A stretch of 64,000 bases of DNA from Anaerolineae bacterium (GCA_028277515.1 JANQGC010000231.1:7599-71598), one strand, 5' to 3'. Numbered from the stretch's first letter, positions 16,993 to 25,532 are shown. Translations and numbers: made by a program. Notes: a model not told the origin generated them from the letters alone.

Positions 16993-17611
16993 TTTTGGCC
17001 CCGCCTTGCTCGACCAATTGCGCCAGTACCTCGTATGGTTGAGCGCCAACAACGCCGGTCATACCCACGGCGAAAGTGGGCACGCCGGTGACGCCAATGC
17101 CCCGTGCGAACTGCCAATCCTGGTCAACGGCCGTTTGCATCAGCCGCTCTTCCAAAACCTCCCGCGCCTCCTCGACCGGCAGCCTCACTTGCCGGACTAC
17201 ATCCAGCAGCACGTCCACATCCCCAATGTTCCGCCCGTCCACAAAATAGACCTGGTAAAGCGCCATGTTCAGGGATTCGCTCTGCGGAAATCCTTCCCCC
17301 CACCTGGCCAGTTCCTGCGCCAGGCGTGAATTGTAAGTCATCATCCGCCCTTCACTGAAAGGCAGCCCTTCGGCATCCATCAAATTTTTCAGCCGGCGCG
17401 TGGCGGCCTGAATATCAAACTTGCCCCTGAAGTATTCATCCAGCCGCATGCCTTCGTCCGGGGTATTGGGATGAAGAGGAAAGTAAACGTAATGGACCAT
17501 GATGTCATAATTTTGTTTTAACTTTTCAATACGCCCGGTACTGAGATAGCACCAGGGTCAAACAAAGTCGGTAAATACATCAAGTTTAATTGATTGGTTG
17601 ATCTCCTGCAT
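16985..17611 (-). CDS. DsbA/FrnE-like thiol oxidoreductase with in-frame TGA at the first active-site Cys (candidate selenoprotein)
   Basis: Read through one TGA the frame gives 208 residues: MQEINQSIKLDVFTDFV, then TGA, then PWCYLSTGRIEKL. DsbA/FrnE proteins have D-x-V-C-P-W-C-Y at this place, so the TGA falls exactly on the first Cys of CPWC and would make UPWC. AGGAG stands 6 nt before the ATG at 17611. Without readthrough only an internal ATG at 17500 is available; it lacks a clear ribosome binding site and would discard the active site. The rest is family-typical: an inserted helical domain (LDEYFRGKFDIQAATRRLKN), YFVDGRNIGDVDVL near 125 and the cis-Pro loop GVTGVPTFAVG near 180. No other frame damage is seen. 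Alternatives are a nonsense pseudogene or Sec insertion; the position strongly favours Sec, but this is not proven. Confidence 0.75.
17534..17556 (-). promoter_or_regulatory. Hairpin immediately after the in-frame UGA (possible SECIS-like element)
   Basis: Starting 2 nt after the UGA (17560-17558), CCUGGUGCU pairs with AGUACCGGG over 9 bp, two of them G-U, around the 5-nt loop AUCUC. Bacterial SECIS hairpins do lie just downstream of UGA. This loop is closer to the UGA than the usual model allows and has no G near its 5' side, so it fits the classical consensus only partly. Part of the pairing may simply follow from the coding sequence. Confidence 0.4.
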
Positions 17612-17654
17612 GAAGCTCTCCTGGAACGCTGCTAAAAAACAAGCCCGTAAAATC

Positions 17655-17723
17655 GTCATTTCGAGCGGAGCGAGAAATCTTATTAAGGTTGATAATCAGA
17701 TCCCTCATTTCATTCGGGATGAC
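17655..17723. repeat. GTCAT/ATGAC two-hairpin repeat
   Basis: A 69-bp element bounded by GTCAT and ATGAC contains TTTCGAGCGGAGCGAGAAA and ATCCC...GGGAT as two inner hairpins. Closely related copies lie at 42021 and 42105. This kind of element is widespread in many bacterial genomes. It lies directly upstream of the DsbA-like gene. Confidence 0.75.
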
Positions 17724-17747
17724 ATACCCTGCTGCAATGACATCATT

Positions 17748-17807
17748 GTAAGTAGGCATCCTCAGATGCCGGTTTCGGAACTCGCGCATCGGAGGATGCG
17801 CAGTTAC
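17748..17807. repeat. GTAAG/GTTAC two-hairpin repeat, inverted match to 37442-37501
   Basis: The 60-bp element has the hairpins GGCATCCTCAGATGCC and GCGCATCGGAGGATGCGC inside a GTAA...TTAC closing stem. Its reverse complement matches 37442-37501 at about nine positions in ten. The remaining part of the 17612-18083 spacer (17820-17890) carries a fragment similar to 42243-42300. It ends with the agmatinase ribosome binding site. Confidence 0.75.
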
Positions 17808-18083
17808 ATGTGATATAGTTCATAAGTATGTCATTTGCTCATAGAAAATCGCTTGCGATGTGTTGTTTCTCGGGATGACATTTACAGTTTCTTTTGTATT
17901 GAAAAAACCCTGCGAAGTGGTGATTCCCGAAAGTGACTTTAAGGGTCTAAAAGTCTTTTACCTGATTTTAGTATGACAGTTTTGGCTGTTGTGAGCAAAT
18001 TGTTTCGCCATTGAGCATATATTATCCTATACTTTTGTTCACGCTGGAAAACCATTTTAACTTGTAAAAAAGGAGATTTTTTT

Positions 18084-19217
18084 ATGGCTGGTATTGAAGG
18101 AGATGTATGGCGGTTAGAATATGATCGCTCCAATGATCCCAAGCGGGAACCCGGACCCATTGAACTAAATCGTTATGTTGTTAACCCGGTCGCGCCGGGT
18201 GGCATCCCCACATTTATGCGTTGGCCCGTCTGTTTAACCCCGGAAGATCTCAAAGCGGGCGACGTCGATGTTGCGGTTATTGGTGCTCCGCTGGATTTAT
18301 CAGTCGGCCAGCGCGGAACAGCTTTTGGCCCAATGTCCCTACGTACCGCCGACCGCTATATACCAGGTGGTCCGGCTGCTGCTAGTGTGTTGACCCATTT
18401 GCATGTGATGGTGAAACCGTATGAGATACTCACTTGTGTCGATTATGGCGATGCCGGTATAGACCCATTTAACGCAGTAAATTCACATGAAGAAGTTCGT
18501 AAACGTGTCCGTGAAATCGCGGAAACAGGTGCTATCCCGATTATCCTGGGCGGTGATCATTCCTTGATGCGTCCTGATGGAATGGCAATGGCCGATGTTT
18601 ATGGCAAGGGCAAAGTAGGCATTATTCATTTTGATGCTCATTATGATGCCGGATCGAATCATTTTGGTCACCATATCACCCATGGTACACCCGTTCGCAA
18701 CCTGATTGATGATGGTCATATACCGGGCAAAAATTTCATCCAGGTTGGATTGCGCGGCTATGCCCCCACCGAAGAGGATATGACATGGATGCGCAGCCAG
18801 GGCATCCGCTCGCATTATATGGCCGAAGTCGAACGAGACGGTTTCGCTAACGTGATGGAACGTGCGATTGCTGAGGCGCTAGACGGCCCGGAGTATTTAT
18901 TTATCTCCTTCGATATCGATTCCTTGGATCCGGCTTATGCCCCAGGTACAGGCACACCCGAACCCGGTGGTTTTACCACCCGTGAAATGTTCCCAATGAT
19001 CCGCCGTCTCTGTGCAGAAGCCCCGGTTGTGGGCATGGAGATCGTTGAAGTGGCTCCTGCTCATGACCCTGGCTATACAACAGCCCTGAATGGTTTACGT
19101 GTGATTCAAGAAGCATTGACAGGAATAGCCATGCGCAAACAGGGCATTTCTGAGCCACATTATCTCGATCCGCGCACATCCGGACAAGACCCGGTTCCTG
19201 GCCAGAACACGGATTAA
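18084..19217 (+). CDS. Agmatinase / ureohydrolase family protein
   Basis: 377 residues. The manganese-binding motifs of the arginase/agmatinase fold are complete: GGDHS near 157-161, FDAHYD near 183-188 and SFDIDSLDP near 274-283. Such enzymes hydrolyse guanidino compounds, for example agmatine to putrescine and urea, or guanidinobutyrate and related substrates. AAGGAG precedes the ATG at good spacing. The N-terminal extension of about 60 residues with many prolines is longer than in E. coli SpeB, and the C-terminal tail is polar. The substrate cannot be fixed from motifs alone. The CbiX-like gene starts 5 nt after its stop, so the two are probably cotranscribed, although their pathways are not obviously linked. 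Confidence 0.9.
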   Translation: MAGIEGDVWRLEYDRSNDPKREPGPIELNRYVVNPVAPGGIPTFMRWPVCLTPEDLKAGDVDVAVIGAPLDLSVGQRGTAFGPMSLRTADRYIPGGPAAASVLTHLHVMVKPYEILTCVDYGDAGIDPFNAVNSHEEVRKRVREIAETGAIPIILGGDHSLMRPDGMAMADVYGKGKVGIIHFDAHYDAGSNHFGHHITHGTPVRNLIDDGHIPGKNFIQVGLRGYAPTEEDMTWMRSQGIRSHYMAEVERDGFANVMERAIAEALDGPEYLFISFDIDSLDPAYAPGTGTPEPGGFTTREMFPMIRRLCAEAPVVGMEIVEVAPAHDPGYTTALNGLRVIQEALTGIAMRKQGISEPHYLDPRTSGQDPVPGQNTD

Positions 19218-19222
19218 CTAGG

Positions 19223-20659
19223 ATGATTCCCACGACGACGATTCTGGTGGCTAACGGCAGTTCGCAAAAAGATGCCTGGGCTGATTTTACCCATCTTGCC
19301 GATAGCTTTGCAGCTCAATTAGGCCAGCCGGTCATCCCCTGCGCCTTGGATGAGGGGCAGCAGCCGCTGCTCAGCGCCTTATCGCAAGCGTTAAGAGAGG
19401 GTGCCGTCAGGCTGGTGATAATTCCGCTGTTTTTAAGCCCGGCCGCATATAAAAGTAATGCTATTGCCGAGTTTATCACCCAGGCCAGCGGCCGTTGGCC
19501 GTTCTTACAATTCCATCTCAGCCCACCGATCACCTGGGAAGCGTGGGTGAGGCTCTTCAAGCAGTTTGATTGGGGAGAATTTGATAAGCTGGCAGAAAGC
19601 GGCCTCATCCTTGCCTTTGAGAATGATGATCCGCCGATCAATTCAGATATGTGCAAATTGGCGCGCCTGGTTTATGAAGCAGCACCGTTCAGATGGGTGG
19701 AGCCGGCATTTGTGGGAGAGAACGGCCGTCCCGCCCTGCCTGTTGTGTTGGACAGAATGAAAGCCTTTGGGACTGAAAAACTGACCGTCCTACCCTGGGT
19801 CTTATTTTCCGGAATGGCGCTTACGCAAATAAAGGCCACCATGCAGGAAGACATAGATGCTGCCCTTGGGCCCCATCTTGCGGCCCAACCTACCCTGCTC
19901 GGACTCTTGCAGGAACAACATGAAATGGCCCTGGCTGATCGCAGTTTGCTGCCGGTCAGTTGGGAAGAAGTCGAACGGCAGTTAGCGGCCGAAGTGAACA
20001 CCCATGATAAGTTGAAACCGGGACAAAACGCTCCCGATGAAGATGAATACCAGCAGCTTCAGGCCAAGATTAACGCGATTCTGCCACCGCGTTATCAAGA
20101 TAGTCTGGATATGGTAAGTCCGGCACCCATGCCCGCCGCGGATTTGGTTTTTGATAGTGAGGGTCGTATCGCCTGGAATGAGATATTCGGCGTTGATGAT
20201 CCCGATAACCCCTTTTGTGAACTGGCCTTAGCCGGAGGTCCGGCGCACCGGGGGGATCTTTTACAGGCTGTGACGGCTGCCGACTGCACGGCGCAGCCAG
20301 GCAAATATGCCGCTGTCGTGGCCGAAATTGAACGGGGCATCCACATGATCACCGGCTTAGAGACTATAAAAAGTGCCGTGCCCGGCTGGGTAGGCGTGCA
20401 GTGTGCCGGGGAAGCGATGGCCATCTGGCTGGTTCGAGCGATTATCGTCGAAAATGTGATGGTGCGCCGGGAGGGGGATGTGCTTTATTTACCTGCCGGA
20501 CCACACTTTACCCAAAAAGACCAAATCAAAAGCATCGTCACTGTGACAGCCAAAACCTGGCATTATTGGATTGAACATATGACCCGACAGGAACTGTTCA
20601 AAGCTGCCGAAACTTCAGCGAATAAGGTTTTGCAAAATGACCCAATTTTTCCCATTTGA
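19223..20659 (+). CDS. CbiX-like sirohydrochlorin chelatase with an extra C-terminal domain
   Basis: 478 residues. Residues 1-120 and about 125-245 are two CbiX-type halves: ILVANGSSQKDAWADFTHLA, then RLVIIPLFLSPAAYKSN, and later EKLTVLPWVLFSGMALTQI. This is the alpha/beta fold with a metal or tetrapyrrole site at the start. Canonical HGS is replaced by NGS in the first motif, so the catalytic His may be missing. Residues about 300-478 form a separate domain with DSEGRIAWNEIFG, CELALAGGPAHRGDLLQAV and WVGVQCAGEAMAIWLVRAII that I do not recognise. The family inserts Co or Fe into sirohydrochlorin. The gene follows agmatinase by 5 nt and overlaps the MarC-like gene by 23 nt. Confidence 0.72.
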   Translation: MIPTTTILVANGSSQKDAWADFTHLADSFAAQLGQPVIPCALDEGQQPLLSALSQALREGAVRLVIIPLFLSPAAYKSNAIAEFITQASGRWPFLQFHLSPPITWEAWVRLFKQFDWGEFDKLAESGLILAFENDDPPINSDMCKLARLVYEAAPFRWVEPAFVGENGRPALPVVLDRMKAFGTEKLTVLPWVLFSGMALTQIKATMQEDIDAALGPHLAAQPTLLGLLQEQHEMALADRSLLPVSWEEVERQLAAEVNTHDKLKPGQNAPDEDEYQQLQAKINAILPPRYQDSLDMVSPAPMPAADLVFDSEGRIAWNEIFGVDDPDNPFCELALAGGPAHRGDLLQAVTAADCTAQPGKYAAVVAEIERGIHMITGLETIKSAVPGWVGVQCAGEAMAIWLVRAIIVENVMVRREGDVLYLPAGPHFTQKDQIKSIVTVTAKTWHYWIEHMTRQELFKAAETSANKVLQNDPIFPI

Positions 20660-21254
20660 CATTTTCATGGCCCTGCTGGTGACGATGGGGCCGTTGAAAG
20701 TGATGCTGGTTTATGCTGACCTGACGCGGAATATGGACAAGGCAACCCGGCGTCGAATCGCTATCAAAGCAGTGCTGATTGCTTTTATTGTCGGTCTAGT
20801 ATTCATTGGCTTGGGCAAGGTCCTTCTCGATCTTTTCCATTTTTCGACACTCGCGCTGAGCATTGCCGGTGGGGCCATCTTGTTTGTCGTTGGCATCGAC
20901 ATGGTCCTCTCTGAGGGCCACACCAAAGTCGACACTGATCGCGACCCTACTGAAATCGCGACCTACCCGCTGGCGATGCCCATGATGGCCACCCCCATTG
21001 GCATCGTCATTCTGACAACGGTCTCTGCCCGCTTCACTGATGATACGGAAACGCTGTTGTTAATGGCCCTTCTTTTAGCTATTGTGATGGCCATCAACCT
21101 GCTGGTGCTGCTGACTGAAAGCGTCATTTTAAAGTACATTAGCCCCGACATCATCAATGTGGCCGAGCGGATTTTAGGGTTACTGCTGGCGGCATTGGCT
21201 GTGCAAACCATCCTCAACGCTCTTCAGGAACTTGGTTTAATTGTCCTCCCGTAA
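20637..21254 (+). CDS. MarC family integral membrane protein
   Basis: 205 residues with about six predicted membrane helices and no signal peptide. The layout fits the MarC/UPF0056 family: an N-terminal helix around ALLVTMGPLKVMLVYADLT, a basic cytosolic loop DKATRRRIAIKA, and a second repeat after the conserved P-L-A-M-P segment (TYPLAMPMMATPIGIVILTT, near 100-120). The first-repeat N-P-x-G motif usual in MarC appears here as MGPLKV, a variant. The family is uncharacterised; the old link to multiple antibiotic resistance was not confirmed. Its start overlaps the CbiX-like gene by 23 nt in another frame, which suggests coupling. Confidence 0.85.
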   Translation: MTQFFPFDIFMALLVTMGPLKVMLVYADLTRNMDKATRRRIAIKAVLIAFIVGLVFIGLGKVLLDLFHFSTLALSIAGGAILFVVGIDMVLSEGHTKVDTDRDPTEIATYPLAMPMMATPIGIVILTTVSARFTDDTETLLLMALLLAIVMAINLLVLLTESVILKYISPDIINVAERILGLLLAALAVQTILNALQELGLIVLP

Positions 21255-21307
21255 CCAAGGTTATTTCTCGTTTTCATGTTACTTTCCTTTTTCAGGATTG
21301 TGCTGCT

Positions 21308-21787
21308 TCAGAACACCCCATTTGAATTCCGAACATTACCGCCGGTCAACCATAGGTAGAATCGCATGAACCCGTCAATTGGTTGGATGGCATCCCAATG
21401 TTCTACAATTTTTCCATCTTCAATTTTCCAAGTGTCTATAATGTTGAAACCTTTTCGATCATCTCCCCGGTGTTTCATTCTTATCGTTGCATGGGAGTGA
21501 AAGATGACGTAATCGCCATCGACGAATATATGTTTTACATCATAAGTAAAGTCTGGAAATCGCTTGGCGAATTGTCGAAAATAATCAACCAAACCATCGA
21601 TACCGTCAGGAATGCCTCTATTGTGTTGAGTATAGGGATTACCGCCGTACTTTTTCTTAATGAGGTCGAACTCGTGGTTGTTCATTAAATGTTGCACAAA
21701 CTCCGTGATAAGTTCTGCATTTTCTAACTCCTTGTTCGACCAATGGTCTTTCTTTAATGATTCAAAACTGATGTTTAACTTGTTCAT
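21308..21787 (-). CDS. NTF2-like / SnoaL-like protein
   Basis: 159 residues, cytosolic. The central part fits the NTF2 cone fold: LITEFVQHLMNNHEFDLIKK, then YTQHNRGIPDGIDGLVDYFR, VDGDYVIFHSHATIRM and IIDTWKIEDGKIVEHWDAIQ. The last is the closing strand common in SnoaL-like proteins. The family includes cyclases, isomerases and small-ligand binders; no activity can be assigned. The promoter region carries a 22-nt sequence identical to one in front of the TetR gene, so it is very likely a target of that regulator. It converges on the MarC-like gene. Confidence 0.85.
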   Translation of the reverse strand: MNKLNISFESLKKDHWSNKELENAELITEFVQHLMNNHEFDLIKKKYGGNPYTQHNRGIPDGIDGLVDYFRQFAKRFPDFTYDVKHIFVDGDYVIFHSHATIRMKHRGDDRKGFNIIDTWKIEDGKIVEHWDAIQPIDGFMRFYLWLTGGNVRNSNGVF

Positions 21788-21822
21788 TTTCGTATACCTT
21801 TATCCTTTCTATAACCCATGAT

Positions 21823-21844
21823 GTGATTGAGCGTTCAGTCAAAT
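21823..21844. promoter_or_regulatory. Operator-like site, copy 1 (upstream of the NTF2-like gene)
   Basis: The core TGATTGAGCGTTCAGTCAAA, imperfectly palindromic (TTGA-N-CG, TTCA), lies about 35 nt before the NTF2-like start. All 22 nt of the site recur exactly at 22443-22464. Length, symmetry and position are as expected for a TetR-family operator. Confidence 0.75.
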
Positions 21845-21859
21845 CATGGCAAAAAAATT

Positions 21860-22426
21860 TTAACTCGTGATCCCTTTCCAATATATCTCAAAAGAACGCG
21901 CGATATGTTTGGTGAGCGCCATATCTGCCAATTGGTAAGCGATTGCATAATCGGTGGCGGCATCGCGTTGGGCGAAGGCAAGCCGTATCACAAACTTGGC
22001 AGGTACATCGCGATAAAGTCCCGACTCTATCGCTTCCGGCACCAATGTTTTTGCAAACGACCATTGATACAAAGATTGAGATTGTGCATCATTGCTCACC
22101 AAATCGGATATTTTCAGCTGTTGAAGAAGCCGATAACGGTCATGAAAGCGAACACCCCAATCAATATAGCGAAACCAAATGTGCTCAACACGCTCTTTAA
22201 CAGTGCCATTTTCCGGGTAACCATGTGCGATATGTGATGCTTGCTCTTGCTTCAATTGCAGAAACACTTCATCAATCAGACCGTTTTTTGATTCAAAATA
22301 GTTGAACAAAGTTCCTGTTGAGATTTGGGCGTGTTTTACAATTTTAGATGTGGGCGTGTTCCAAAACCCGTATTTGACAAATAATTCAATTGAGGCTTCG
22401 ATAATTTGTGTTCGCGTATCATTCAT
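21860..22426 (-). CDS. TetR/AcrR family transcriptional regulator
   Basis: 188 residues from MNDTRTQIIEASIELFVKYG, the typical first helix of the TetR DNA-binding domain. The helix-turn-helix is TPTSKIVKHAQISTGTLFNY followed by FESKNGLIDEV. The C-terminal ligand-binding part is helical with several aromatic residues (WFRYIDWGVRFHDRYRLLQQ). The start at 22426 begins the conserved domain; the longer frame from 22522 crosses the operator and is rejected. The same 22-nt site stands in its own promoter and in that of the adjacent NTF2-like gene, pointing to autorepression and control of that gene. The inducer is unknown. Confidence 0.92.
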   Translation of the reverse strand: MNDTRTQIIEASIELFVKYGFWNTPTSKIVKHAQISTGTLFNYFESKNGLIDEVFLQLKQEQASHIAHGYPENGTVKERVEHIWFRYIDWGVRFHDRYRLLQQLKISDLVSNDAQSQSLYQWSFAKTLVPEAIESGLYRDVPAKFVIRLAFAQRDAATDYAIAYQLADMALTKHIARSFEIYWKGITS

Positions 22427-22442
22427 GTTGAATATGATAGCA

Positions 22443-22464
22443 GTGATTGAGCGTTCAGTCAAAT
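22443..22464. promoter_or_regulatory. Operator-like site, copy 2 (upstream of tetR)
   Basis: Identical over 22 nt to 21823-21844 and placed 17 nt before the TetR start codon, a position where a bound repressor would block transcription. Two exact copies in the promoters of a TetR gene and its neighbour make an operator the simplest reading. Confidence 0.78.
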
Positions 22465-22604
22465 TTACATTAGATATAGCTTTTTTGTCTCTAAACGTTA
22501 TCAATTTGAGAAAAAGGGGCAAATTTCCAACGCCGTTAAAAGATGCCAGATACTACTTTGCAGAGTTTATATTTTTTATCAGCCACGATTTAATGGAGGT
22601 TATC

Positions 22605-22667
22605 ATGAAGACAACTGAAAATTGGAAGAATAAATTTCTGGTTACAAAGCCCTGGAAGCCTAATTAG
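22605..22667 (+). CDS. Putative 20-residue small protein
   Basis: ATG at 22605 is preceded by TGGAGGTTATC, the strongest Shine-Dalgarno in the neighbourhood. The frame encodes MKTTENWKNKFLVTKPWKPN and then TAG. The peptide is basic, with two Trp and two K-P-W/P-N turns, and has no Cys. It lies 50 nt upstream of the LAL regulator and could be a leader peptide, a signalling peptide precursor or a free small protein. No family is recognised. The evidence is only the ribosome binding site and the clean start and stop. Confidence 0.4.
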   Translation: MKTTENWKNKFLVTKPWKPN

Positions 22668-22706
22668 TCAATTAATTTATAAAGGGGAGAAAAGTTGACG
22701 TCCTAG

Positions 22707-22712
22707 TATAAT
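22707..22712 (+). promoter_or_regulatory. -10 element 6 nt before the LAL regulator ATG
   Basis: TATAAT followed by AGGCAT and ATG. Transcription would start at or next to the start codon. No ribosome binding site is present, which fits a leaderless mRNA. The same geometry is seen at 42352, 45892 and 59039. Confidence 0.6.
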
Positions 22713-22718
22713 AGGCAT

Positions 22719-25379
22719 ATGCTGGACACTTTACTGCGCACCAAACTGTTTGCCCCTCCTTTACGGCCGAACCTGGTCCCCCGCCCGCGCCTGATCGGCC
22801 GCCTGAACGAGGGGATGCATGGCAAGCTGACCCTCGTCTCCGCCCCCGCCGGGTTCGGCAAAACCACACTGGTCCTGGCCTGGCTCGACCAGGTGGAGCG
22901 GCCGGCAGCCTGGCTGTCCCTGGATGAAGGGGACAATGATCCCCTGCGCTTTCTGAGCTATTTCGTCACCGCCTTGCAGGGCATCCTGATCGCCAACGCC
23001 GCATCCTCCGCCGGCGATGGCGAGTTTGGCGCGAAGGTCATTGCCCAACTACAATCACCACAGCCGCCACCGCTGGAAATGTTGTTGACCCAACTGATCA
23101 ATGAGCTGTCGGCCGCTGCCCAAAATGTCATCTTTGTTCTGGATGATTACCACCTGATTTCCGCCCGGCCGGTCCATGATGCCTTGACCTTCCTTCTCGA
23201 TCACCTGCCACAACAGATGCACCTGGTGATCACCACCCGCGAAGATCCGCCGCTACCGCTGTCCCGGCTGCGTGTGCGCGGCGAGCTAAGCGAACTGCGC
23301 GCGGCCGATTTGCGCTTCACCCCGGCCGAAGCTGCCCAATTTCTCAACCAGGTCATGGATCGGCACATCGCCGAGGAAGATGTCGCCGCCCTGGAGCAGC
23401 GCACTGAAGGCTGGATCGCCGGTCTGCAAATGGCTGCGCTCTCCATGCAGGGGCAAAAAGACGCCCATGACTTCATCCAATCCTTTACCGGCAGCCATCA
23501 TTTTGTACTGGATTACCTGGTTGAAGAAGTGCTGGACCGCCAGCCGCCTGGCGTGCAGACATTTTTGCTGCAAACCTCGATTCTTGAACGGCTGTGCGGC
23601 CCCTTAGCCGATGCCGTCGTGCAGGATTTCTCAGAATCCGGGCAAGATACCCTGGAAGCGCTGGACCGGGCCAATTTATTTATCATTCCCCTGGACAATG
23701 AGCGCCGCTGGTACCGGTACCACCATCTCTTCGCCGATCTGCTGCGCCGGCGGCTGGGTCAGGACACGGATGTAACAGTCGAAGAACTGCACCGGCGGGC
23801 CAGCCAATGGTTGGAAGCGAACGGCCTGGAGATTGAAGCCTTTCAACATGCCGCCGCCGCTGGCGACATCGAAAACGCCGCACGCCTGGTAGAGGGAGAA
23901 GGCATGCCGTTGCACTACCGGGGAGCGATGACCCAGGTCATGAGTTGGTTGGAGTCGCTGCCCGCCGAAGCATTAGCCGCCCGGCCGTCATTGGCTGTGC
24001 TCTACGCCTCGGTATTAACCATGACCGGACATGCGCTTAGCCGGGTCAGGGAAGTCTTGCGGGAAACAGAGAGTGTCCTTGAAAAGGCTGAATCTGACGA
24101 AAAGAATCAGGATTTACTGGGACAAATCGCCGCCTTACGGGCGATGCTGGCCATCCCGGAATATGATCTGCAGGAAATCGAGATCCAATCACGCCGCGCG
24201 TTGGAACTGCTCAGCCCGGATAATCTGCCGGCGCGCACAGGCGCCAACTGGAGCCTGGGCCTGGCCTACCAGCGCCAGGGTGATCGTGAAAAGGCGGCCC
24301 GCGTGTATGGCGACGCGGTGGCCATCAGCCAGGCCACGGGCAACACCATGATCCTGTTGGCTGCCCAAACCAGCCTGGGCCAGATCTTGGAAGAGGAAAA
24401 CGAGCTGCATCAGGCGGCCGTCAGCTACCGGGAGGCGCTCGAATTCGTCGGCGACCCACCCCATCCGGGAGGCTGTGAGGCTTTCCTGGGACTGGCGCGA
24501 CTCTACTATCAATGGAATGATCTGCCGGCTGCCAGGGAGTATGCCCAGACGGCGCTGGACCTGGCCCGGCAGATGGTGACTGTGGATACGCCTGCTGCCG
24601 CACAAGCGATGCTAGCTAAAATTCTACTGGCCGAGGGTGACCTATCCGGCGCGGCCGAATTGTTAGCGCAGGCCAATCAGTTCATGAACGAACGCGGGTT
24701 TGTTGACCGTCTGCCGGAGATCGCCGCCGTCCGGGCCCGTTTGCTGTTGGGTCAGGGCCACCTGTCTGAGGCCAGGCGGTTGGCTGAATCATATGATCTG
24801 CCGCACAGCCAGGTCCGCATTCTGCTGGCCCAGGGTGATTCGGGGGGTGCGGCCGAGCGGCTGCAATCCCTGCTCCGGCAGGAGCAAGAGAGCGATCGGC
24901 CGGATGAGGCGCTTAAAACACGGCTGCTGCTGGCCCTGGCCTACCAGGCGTTGGGTGATCGAGACAAAGCCCAGGAGCTGCTGAATGAAGGATTGGCCCT
25001 GGCCGAACCGGGCGGTTATGTGCGCTTGTTTGTCGATGAAGGACGGCCGATGCGCCGCTTACTGTCTACAGCCCGCGTGCCGCAACCATACCAGGCTTAT
25101 GTACACACACTCCTCAACGCGTTTCCCGCAGAAAAGCAAAAAGAGGTTTCCCAGGCCAAAAGAGAAATGGCTGGCGAGACCTTGCTGGACCCGCTCAGCG
25201 AACGGGAAATCGAGGTTCTGGCTTTGATTGCGCAGGGATTGTCCAACCCGGAAATCGCCGCCCGCCTTTTTCTTTCGCTAAACACCGTCAAAGTTCACAC
25301 GCGCAATATCTACAGCAAGATGGACGTGCACAACCGCACTGAGGCTGCTGCTAAAGCCAGGACCATCGGTATCCTGTAG
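22719..25379 (+). CDS. MalT/LAL-type LuxR family transcriptional regulator
   Basis: 886 residues. Residues 1-30 are the LAL opening ([20 protein letters not shown]). Walker A is [16 protein letters not shown] near 41-56, and the Walker B-like [11 protein letters not shown] lies near 138. The helical arm with [15 protein letters not shown] is near 330. TPR-like helices fill about 370-780. The C-terminus (about 822-886) is the LuxR helix-turn-helix: [20 protein letters not shown], then [18 protein letters not shown]. Such proteins bind ATP and a small ligand, oligomerise and activate nearby promoters. A second copy of the family is at 59051. It probably drives the downstream DUF4386, oxidoreductase and methyltransferase run; that is inferred from order. 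A -10 hexamer sits 6 nt before ATG. Confidence 0.94.
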   Translation: MLDTLLRTKLFAPPLRPNLVPRPRLIGRLNEGMHGKLTLVSAPAGFGKTTLVLAWLDQVERPAAWLSLDEGDNDPLRFLSYFVTALQGILIANAASSAGDGEFGAKVIAQLQSPQPPPLEMLLTQLINELSAAAQNVIFVLDDYHLISARPVHDALTFLLDHLPQQMHLVITTREDPPLPLSRLRVRGELSELRAADLRFTPAEAAQFLNQVMDRHIAEEDVAALEQRTEGWIAGLQMAALSMQGQKDAHDFIQSFTGSHHFVLDYLVEEVLDRQPPGVQTFLLQTSILERLCGPLADAVVQDFSESGQDTLEALDRANLFIIPLDNERRWYRYHHLFADLLRRRLGQDTDVTVEELHRRASQWLEANGLEIEAFQHAAAAGDIENAARLVEGEGMPLHYRGAMTQVMSWLESLPAEALAARPSLAVLYASVLTMTGHALSRVREVLRETESVLEKAESDEKNQDLLGQIAALRAMLAIPEYDLQEIEIQSRRALELLSPDNLPARTGANWSLGLAYQRQGDREKAARVYGDAVAISQATGNTMILLAAQTSLGQILEEENELHQAAVSYREALEFVGDPPHPGGCEAFLGLARLYYQWNDLPAAREYAQTALDLARQMVTVDTPAAAQAMLAKILLAEGDLSGAAELLAQANQFMNERGFVDRLPEIAAVRARLLLGQGHLSEARRLAESYDLPHSQVRILLAQGDSGGAAERLQSLLRQEQESDRPDEALKTRLLLALAYQALGDRDKAQELLNEGLALAEPGGYVRLFVDEGRPMRRLLSTARVPQPYQAYVHTLLNAFPAEKQKEVSQAKREMAGETLLDPLSEREIEVLALIAQGLSNPEIAARLFLSLNTVKVHTRNIYSKMDVHNRTEAAAKARTIGIL

Positions 25380-25479
25380 AACAACCCCAATTCCCCAAAA
25401 TAACACGATCACAAATACCTGGTAACACGATCGGGGTATGACACTACCACCCCACGGTCGTTATGCTAAACGCATAAAC

Positions 25480-25532
25480 GTAACCGAAATTTCCAAATTT
25501 CGCCCAATAGCGTGATTCGATCTCACGGTTGC
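25480..25532. repeat. GTAAC/GTTGC two-hairpin repeat
   Basis: The hairpins CGAAATTTCCAAATTTCG and CGTGATTCGATCTCACG lie inside GTAACCG and CGGTTGC. The architecture matches the 7024 and 8949 elements while the inner stems have different, compensated sequences. It fills most of the LAL-DUF4386 spacer. Confidence 0.65.

Noticed and set aside
16896..17117. Minus-strand 73-codon frame overlapping the HicA remnant
   Set aside because: It reads the same DNA as the HicA remnant and the DsbA-like gene in a frame with no recognisable protein pattern.
16985..17500. DsbA-like gene as a plain 171-residue CDS starting at 17500
   Set aside because: It lacks the CxxC active site and a ribosome binding site. 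The same frame upstream of one TGA supplies both, so the longer reading is preferred.
22694..22700. TTGACG just before TATAAT as a -35 box of the LAL gene at 22719
   Set aside because: Only about 6 nt separate it from the -10 hexamer, far too close for a -35/-10 pair.
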